In this document: piece by piece, positions 59,401-64,000 of the stretch
How positions within the stretch are numbered: the first letter of the stretch is position 1
Layout of the letters: every line of letters starts with the position of its first letter
Assembly (NCBI GenBank): GCA_025200525.1
Contig: CM045762.1
Coordinates: 107,286,682 to 107,350,681, forward strand
Direction of reading: 5' to 3'
DNA: 64,000 bases
DNA from: Camellia lanceoleosa
Taxonomy: Eukaryota > Streptophyta > Magnoliopsida > Ericales > Theaceae
Made by a program: the position numbers and the translations under genes
Notes under the pieces: model-generated
What the model was told of the DNA's origin: nothing
Seen by the model: the letters and a program-made list of their open reading frames with translations, nothing else
Databases searched by the model: none

Positions 59401-60022
59401 GGTGTGATGGTGGGTGTTTGTGAGCAAAAATGAGACAAAACACACACTAGAGAGATATAGAGATAGGATATAAATAAAACCCTAACCTTAGAACTCAAAC
59501 CCTAAAAATGGCTGTCTAAAATGTCTAACTTTTGTTCAACCCCTCAAAAAAGAGAGAAAACTCTTCTTTATAGATCTTTTAGTCTTGTAAGCTTACAAGA
59601 CAAGCTTCTAAAGAGAGATCCCTCTATACACGTGTATGGAGGGGAGCCAAATGCATGCCAGCTGTGAGAAAATATCTGCAAAAGCAGATGCACAGTAGTC
59701 GGTCGACCAAAAATGCAATTGACCAAAAAAAGATAGCCGGCCGGCCATCTATAATGCTGGCCGGCCAAACATTTGGCCGGTGGCCTCAGGCCATGGCCGG
59801 TGATGAGTGGGGATGGTCTACAAGCCCTACCCTGCCTCTCAAAGGCAAAACACAAGTGTTTGGTGCCAAACCAGACACAAAACAGTCGAGTCGAGAGATC
59901 CTGAGGCCAGGCGCGTAGGCAAGACCTCCGGGAATTCAAGACGAACACAAACATGGATAATCATCGAGTGTTCAAGCGGTGACGTCCAAGTCTTGAGGAT
60001 AGTCAAAAATTGGGTGTCTACA
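56484..60022 (-). mobile_element. 5' LTR of element A (right, 3539 bp)
   Basis: It is paired with the left LTR by sequence and by the shared GTAAT duplication. TATA on the minus strand is at about 59567-59578, with the same two palindromes upstream. It lacks the 75-bp duplication, a 26-bp stretch and an 18-bp stretch that the left copy has, so indels have accumulated since insertion. Confidence 0.93.
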
Positions 60023-60027
60023 GTAAT

Positions 60028-60203
60028 GCAATGTAATGGAATGATGATAAACATATGAAGGTAGCAACATAAGAGGCAAGCCTTGCAAATATTGTGAAGC
60101 ATAACAAGAGGTGCATCTCATATAATTGTGCCACAACACAAACAATAAAATGGAGTGCATCGTATACAAATGTGCCACAACACAAATAATAAAGGGGAAA
60201 GCT
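60028..60203 (-). mobile_element. Element B resumes after element A
   Basis: Sequence to the right of the second GTAAT copy belongs to B. A GTGCCACAACACAAA(C/T)AATAAA word is repeated near 60130 and 60172. No gene is present. Confidence 0.55.
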
Positions 60204-60371
60204 TAACTCGAAATCCAAACATGTGTCACGCGAGAGGAGAAATAATGTACTCAAAATCCAAACGCGTCTCACATGAGAGGAGGAATAGTGAACTCGAAAT
60301 CAAAATACGTCTCATGCGAGAGGAGGACCAGTGAACTCAAAATCCAAATGCGTCTCTTGTGAGAGGAGAAA
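60204..60371. repeat. 43-44-bp minisatellite, four copies, each with a short hairpin
   Basis: Units start near 60205, 60249, 60292 and 60335 with ACTC(A/G)AAATCCAAA and end GAGAGGAG. Three contain a TCTC(A)-N2-4-(T)GAGA hairpin. Confidence 0.85.
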
Positions 60372-60373
60372 TA

Positions 60374-60760
60374 CTAGCATAACCAACATGCATACCTAAC
60401 CGTATTTCATATGGAGAGAGGAAAGGTTTTAACTGGGTAGACCTCAAATCCTAACACGTTTTACGTGAATGGTGGAAAGGTGGTGTAACCAACAGGCGTA
60501 CCTAATCGTATTTCATACGGAGAGGGGAAAGGTTTTAACCGAATAAACTATAAATCCTAACATGTTTCACATGAAAGGAGAAAAGGTGGTGTAACGAATA
60601 GGCATACCTAACTATATGTCATATAGAAAGGGGGAAGGTTTTAACCGAATAAACTGAAAATCCTAACATGTTTCATGTGAAAGGAAAAAATGTGGTGTAA
60701 CCAATGGGCATACCTAATCACATCTTATACGATGAGGGGGAAGGTTTTAACCGTATTTCA
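60374..60760. repeat. 106-bp minisatellite, about 3.6 copies, two hairpins per unit
   Basis: The word TACCTAA recurs at 60393, 60499, 60605 and 60711, an exact 106-bp period. Each unit has one hairpin of the form CGTAT-TTC-ATACG and one of the form CATGT-TTC-ACATG, both followed by purine runs such as GGAGAGG. Stem bases change in pairs between units. Confidence 0.85.
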
Positions 60761-61140
60761 ATGATGCACAAATACATTGGTATACATACAAATACATTAG
60801 TATACTTACACAAACTTAGTGTACATACAAATATATACACAGACATACATATACATACCAAATATATTCATATATATACATACATATAAAATATATACAT
60901 ACTTTTATATACAGATACATATACATACATATACAGAATATATTACATAAATATACATATAAAATATATATATACATATATATACATACATATATATAGA
61001 CAAACATATAGATACATATATACATATAGACACATATACCAATACATCACATACGGTATACATATATATATATACGGTGCACATATATATATACAGAATA
61101 TACACATATAGATACATATATATTATATATAGATCATATA
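60760..61140. repeat. TA/CA-rich simple-sequence tract
   Basis: ACATATATACATAC-type repeats run for about 380 bp. Frames rich in Y, I and C here are artefacts. Confidence 0.9.
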
Positions 61141-61569
61141 TCTCTGTCCCTTATTTCTGTCTGTCTCTCTCTACCCCGTTGGTCTTCATCGAGCGCCGTG
61201 TCTAGCACACGATTTCAACAATCATGGCGCGCCTGACAGGCAACAACTGGACCAGCCTCATTTGTCAAAGATTGCCTTGGCAATCCCTCTTCTCTTGGTT
61301 TCTTCTTCTCTTTTAGCTTCTTCTTAAACCGAGCCTTGCGAGAGAGTATAGCAGAAAGCTGTAAACTCCCCCTACCATTACTCTGCCAATTTTCTCTTTG
61401 GAGGCATTACTCTCCTCTAATATGGCCTTTTCCCACCATACTCTTTCCCTTTTCCCAGACCTTAATGACTCATCGATAGAGATTGTTGACACCAACTCCT
61501 TTGAGCCTTGACAGAGTGTCCCTGCCCCTACCATTGTTTTCAGTTTTCCTGCATTGTTAGTCGACTAAT
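61141..61569. other. Element B interior, nothing firmly recognised
   Basis: More GC-rich than its surroundings. An ATG at 61224 opens a short frame with no known domain. It could be the decayed start of B's antisense gene. Confidence 0.35.
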
Positions 61570-61966
61570 TGATGGCAGCACAGTCTGACAATGATGCTAA
61601 CTCTTATACATTAAAATCCTATGTGGAGACCATAATCACAGTCTCCAATTTGTCCCGCTGGCTGCATACCAGGACAAATGAGGTACATCAGTTGAAAGCA
61701 TAACTTTATCCTTCCCCTTCCATGTTTCAAGATGCCCAAAAGGAGATTAACCAATTGAAAAAGAAAATACAGAGTTGAAACGCCAGGCAACCTCTGCAGC
61801 TTGATTCATAGCTCCTTAGTGCTCCTCATTTGTTGGACGGCATGGAGTAATCTCTTTTAGAAGCTTTGCAAATGCTGAAGCAGAGTCTTCAAGAGCTTTC
61901 AAAGAATGAAGATGTGGTGAGGCAATTGACAAAGGATCATAATGAAGCCATCTGCAAATGATGTCA
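61570..61966 (+). pseudogene. Remnant of an antisense coiled-coil gene in element B
   Basis: Starting at an ATG near 61572 the plus strand reads [20 protein letters not shown] then [15 protein letters not shown], a stop, then pieces such as QDAQKEINQLKKK (or EKENTELKRQA one frame over) and LLEALQMLKQSLQELSKN. The leucine spacing suggests a coiled coil. It sits on the opposite strand to B's integrase, in the position where element A has the PMD gene, so both elements carry an antisense gene there. The part seen does not include a PMD core. Several stops and at least one frame change are present. Confidence 0.5.
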
Positions 61967-62837
61967 GTTTGTAATTGCCGAACTGCCACCAGTGGTCCAA
62001 GAACATTCCTTTATCTTTGTTTTTTTTTTCCCATTTATTTTTGCTTGGGTGTGGGCACTTAGCTTTAACTCTCTTTGGTACCACTTTGATTGGGGTTGAT
62101 CCCTAACATTAATAAAATGAGTTTGTTTTGCAAATCTGAATAGTATGAATGGCACAACACTGAGCATGAAAACCATTGTGTTTTGAATTTTGCAATTGAG
62201 AATGGTTGCATTTCAATGAATCCTGAATTGAATGTCAAGCCTATAATGGACCAAAACACAAAATACAACTCAATGAAAGGAAAACAAAGCAAAAGCCATC
62301 CCAAACGCACCCCTTTATGCTTGCTAGAATAAAATGGACACAAAACAAAACATCACCGGTCAACCACCCAACTAAAGGACATCATCGGAGATAAATATTG
62401 TGCATTTTTCAGTGAGTGGTTAACTTAAATAAAAAGTACCAGTTAATTTGACCTTGGTAACGAGGACTTGAGAGTGCAGGAAAAAGATACAAAATCTAAC
62501 TTGACTGTGCCCCTAGTTCATCACTTTGATATTTTCCGTTTGGTTTTCTAATAAAAAGAGTTTGATCAACATGAGAGTTTTCTTAACATGCTTGTTCCAC
62601 TTCTCTATTTTGAAATCATGTAAGTCAGGCTATGAGCACTGAAATGTTTTCCCTTTTGGTCTAAAGAAGGTCTGGGTTTTGTAAAAATGGAATAATTGTC
62701 GAGAAAATTAGTCAACTTCATGAAAAATCCCCAAAATTTGTTTTTGCAAATGACCACTACCCTGACAAACATGAAATGAACCCTTGAGATGCACAACTAA
62801 ATTTGTCTTGCAATTGAACTCGTCATGAAGGAGAAAT
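61967..62837 (-). other. Element B region downstream of integrase, homologous to element A
   Basis: Words such as GAATGGCACAACACTGAGCAT (A: GAATGGCACAGCACC-TGAGCAT), TGACTGTGCCCCTAGTTCAT and AAGTCAGGCTATGAGCACTG match 52150-52840 of element A in order. No ORF is supported. Confidence 0.65.
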
Positions 62838-62950
62838 AGGACAGTTGAATCGAATGAGACGAGCCAATCAAACATATATAGGATAGTCGAGTCGAATAAA
62901 GATACACCAATCAAACATGCCGAGTCAAATAAAGATACACCAATCAAACA
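62838..62950. repeat. Three imperfect copies of GAGTCGAATAAAGATACACC
   Basis: Each copy ends CCAATCAAACAT; spacing is about 43 then 33 bp. Located inside element B. Confidence 0.8.
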
Positions 62951-63129
62951 TGGATGGGATGAGTGAGTTGATAAATGATTAGGGCCAAAATTCAAGATAA
63001 AGTTGCCTATGTATCCCAAAATTAGGAATCAGGTAATACGTAGTTTCGGCTAAGGTTCACTCGGGTACTAACACTCTTCTATTGCGCTTTAACTTTTGCT
63101 AAAGCTACCCTTCGGGTTTTCGGCCTTGC

Positions 63130-63235
63130 AAGCTTTTTCATTTTTCAAATTTTTTTTTTCATTTTCCAACCCCCCCCCCCTTTTTTTTCATTTTTTTCAT
63201 TTTCCATTTTTTTTTGTTTTTATTTTATGCTCTAA
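63130..63235 (-). repeat. A/G-rich tract on the element strand, with a ten-base C-run on the plus strand
   Basis: T-runs surround a C-run near 63170-63180. It is the counterpart of the tract at 53517-53640 in element A. Confidence 0.85.
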
Positions 63236-63299
63236 CTTTGCCTAGGTCTCCATTCTTGGTTTTCGGCTTATCGAGCCTCTCAAGGATAATATTTTTTCA

Positions 63300-64000
63300 G
63301 TTTATCCATGTTGATTGGTCACGAGAGCTCTAAACCATCCAAATCCATCAGAATGACAGCTTACCCTGACCAGATTGACTTGATGATGTAGGGACCCATC
63401 CAATTGGGTTTGAACTTGCCTCTAGGGTCGTGGATAGGAGCTCGATTGTCCTCCAGCACTAAATCTCATTCCCTCAAATTCCTGGATCTGGCATTTTTGT
63501 TGAATGCTCTGGCAATCTTGTGTTGATCCCCCTGAATGTGGTATAACACCTTTAATCTTAACTTATCAAATAGCATCAGCTCCTCAAAATCGATTTTGTT
63601 GCCAATTAGCTTTTACTATTTGACATTCATCCATATTCCTCGATGAAGGTACTTCTAATTCGATCAGCAAAAAAACATCCATTCCATATACCGAAGAGTA
63701 ACTGGTTTCCCCAATAGACGTTCAGACTGATGTCTTGTATCCCCAAAGCTCAAAAGGCAGTTTATCTAGCCAATCTCTATAGGTTTCCACCGTTATACGC
63801 AGAATAGTCTTGATGTTCTTATTTGTAGATTCAAAGGCTCTATTGGTTTGTGTCATGTATGTTGATGACTTGGGAAAAGCCATGTTATATTTCTCAAGTA
63901 GAACTGCCACTTCTCCTTTGAAGTGTGAGCCATTGTCTGAAATTACTTCGTTTGGCACCCCATATCGGCAAATAATGTTATTCTTGATGAATTTGGCCAC
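63300..64000 (-). pseudogene. Integrase C-terminal part of element B (continues beyond the window)
   Basis: The minus strand from 64000 reads a Ty3/gypsy integrase: ICRYGVPNEVISDNGSHFKG, then KSSTYMTQTNRAFESTNKNI, KTILRITVETYRDWLDKLPF and ELWGYKTSV. The second catalytic aspartate (ISDNGS) and the glutamate (AFEST) are visible; the first aspartate lies outside. After 63722 stops appear, but the C-terminal words NRAPIHDPRGKFKPNW, GPYIIK, LMDLDG and INMDKLKK continue to about 63300. Integrase inserts the element's DNA into the chromosome. With these breaks it is not functional, but it shows that B's lineage carried a full pol in this order. Confidence 0.85.

Larger units (their letters stand above)
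38597..60022 (-). mobile_element. Complete non-autonomous Tat-type LTR retrotransposon A (21.4 kb, TSD GTAAT)
   Basis: Two long LTRs (38597-42254 and 56484-60022) start TGTAGACG and end GTCTACA, and the whole is flanked by perfect GTAAT copies (38592-38596 and 60023-60027). The primer-binding site is next to the right LTR and the polypurine tract next to the left one, so the element runs on the minus strand. It keeps a shortened gag (54756-55756) but no recognisable protease, reverse transcriptase, RNase H or integrase. Most of its interior is a spliced plant mobile domain gene on the opposite strand. Solo LTR E (46620-50363) inserted later. Movement would need enzymes from another Tat element. 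Confidence 0.93.

Noticed and set aside
60204..60760. A CRISPR-like array of regular repeats
   Set aside because: The repeats are contiguous minisatellite units without unique spacers, inside a plant retrotransposon.
60704..61117. Several Y/I/C-rich frames on both strands
   Set aside because: They are translations of the TA/CA simple-sequence tract.

Overview
This is nuclear DNA from a flowering plant, probably a eudicot. It is AT-rich, with a spliced pollen-type exopolygalacturonase gene, plant L1-type LINEs and several generations of nested LTR retrotransposons. There are no operons, bacterial genes, convincing tRNA or rRNA genes, or CRISPR arrays. I cannot name the species.

Layout. 1-3540 is AT-rich flanking DNA built largely of small terminal-inverted-repeat elements, two of them nested in two others. 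3544-5972 holds the only apparently intact host gene: a four-exon exopolygalacturonase with all four family motifs. 6274-6525 is a LINE tail and 7421-8540 a non-autonomous Mutator-like transposon with a perfect 9-bp target duplication. 9341 to about 18060 is a decayed minus-strand LINE, split at the start of its second ORF by a 2.36-kb solo LTR (13817-16176, TSD ACAAA). 18060-23326 is low-information DNA with two copies of a 0.53-kb LTR-like repeat and a possible spliced gene fragment. 24489-28339 is a decayed transposon-type coding region carrying a second solo LTR of the same family (25932-28216).

28340-64000 is a nest of Ty3/gypsy elements of Tat/Ogre type. Element C (plus strand, about 28340-36028) is split by element B (minus strand, from 36029 past the window end). 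B is split at 38596/60023 by element A (minus strand, 38597-60022, 21.4 kb, TSD GTAAT). A carries a third, independent solo LTR, E (46620-50363, TSD CCTGG). C, B, A and E are thus four successive insertions.

The most interesting object is element A. It has long LTRs, a primer-binding site, a polypurine tract and a shortened gag, but no recognisable protease, reverse transcriptase or integrase. In place of pol it carries, on the opposite strand, a six-exon gene for a 667-codon plant mobile domain (PMD) protein, in which every intron is phase 0. Two TAG codons and the solo LTR now break the gene, but the reading frame is exactly continuous across the LTR when one TSD copy is discounted. The other main signals are palindromes around the LTR promoters, arrays of short GC palindromes, and minisatellites whose short hairpins show compensatory changes.
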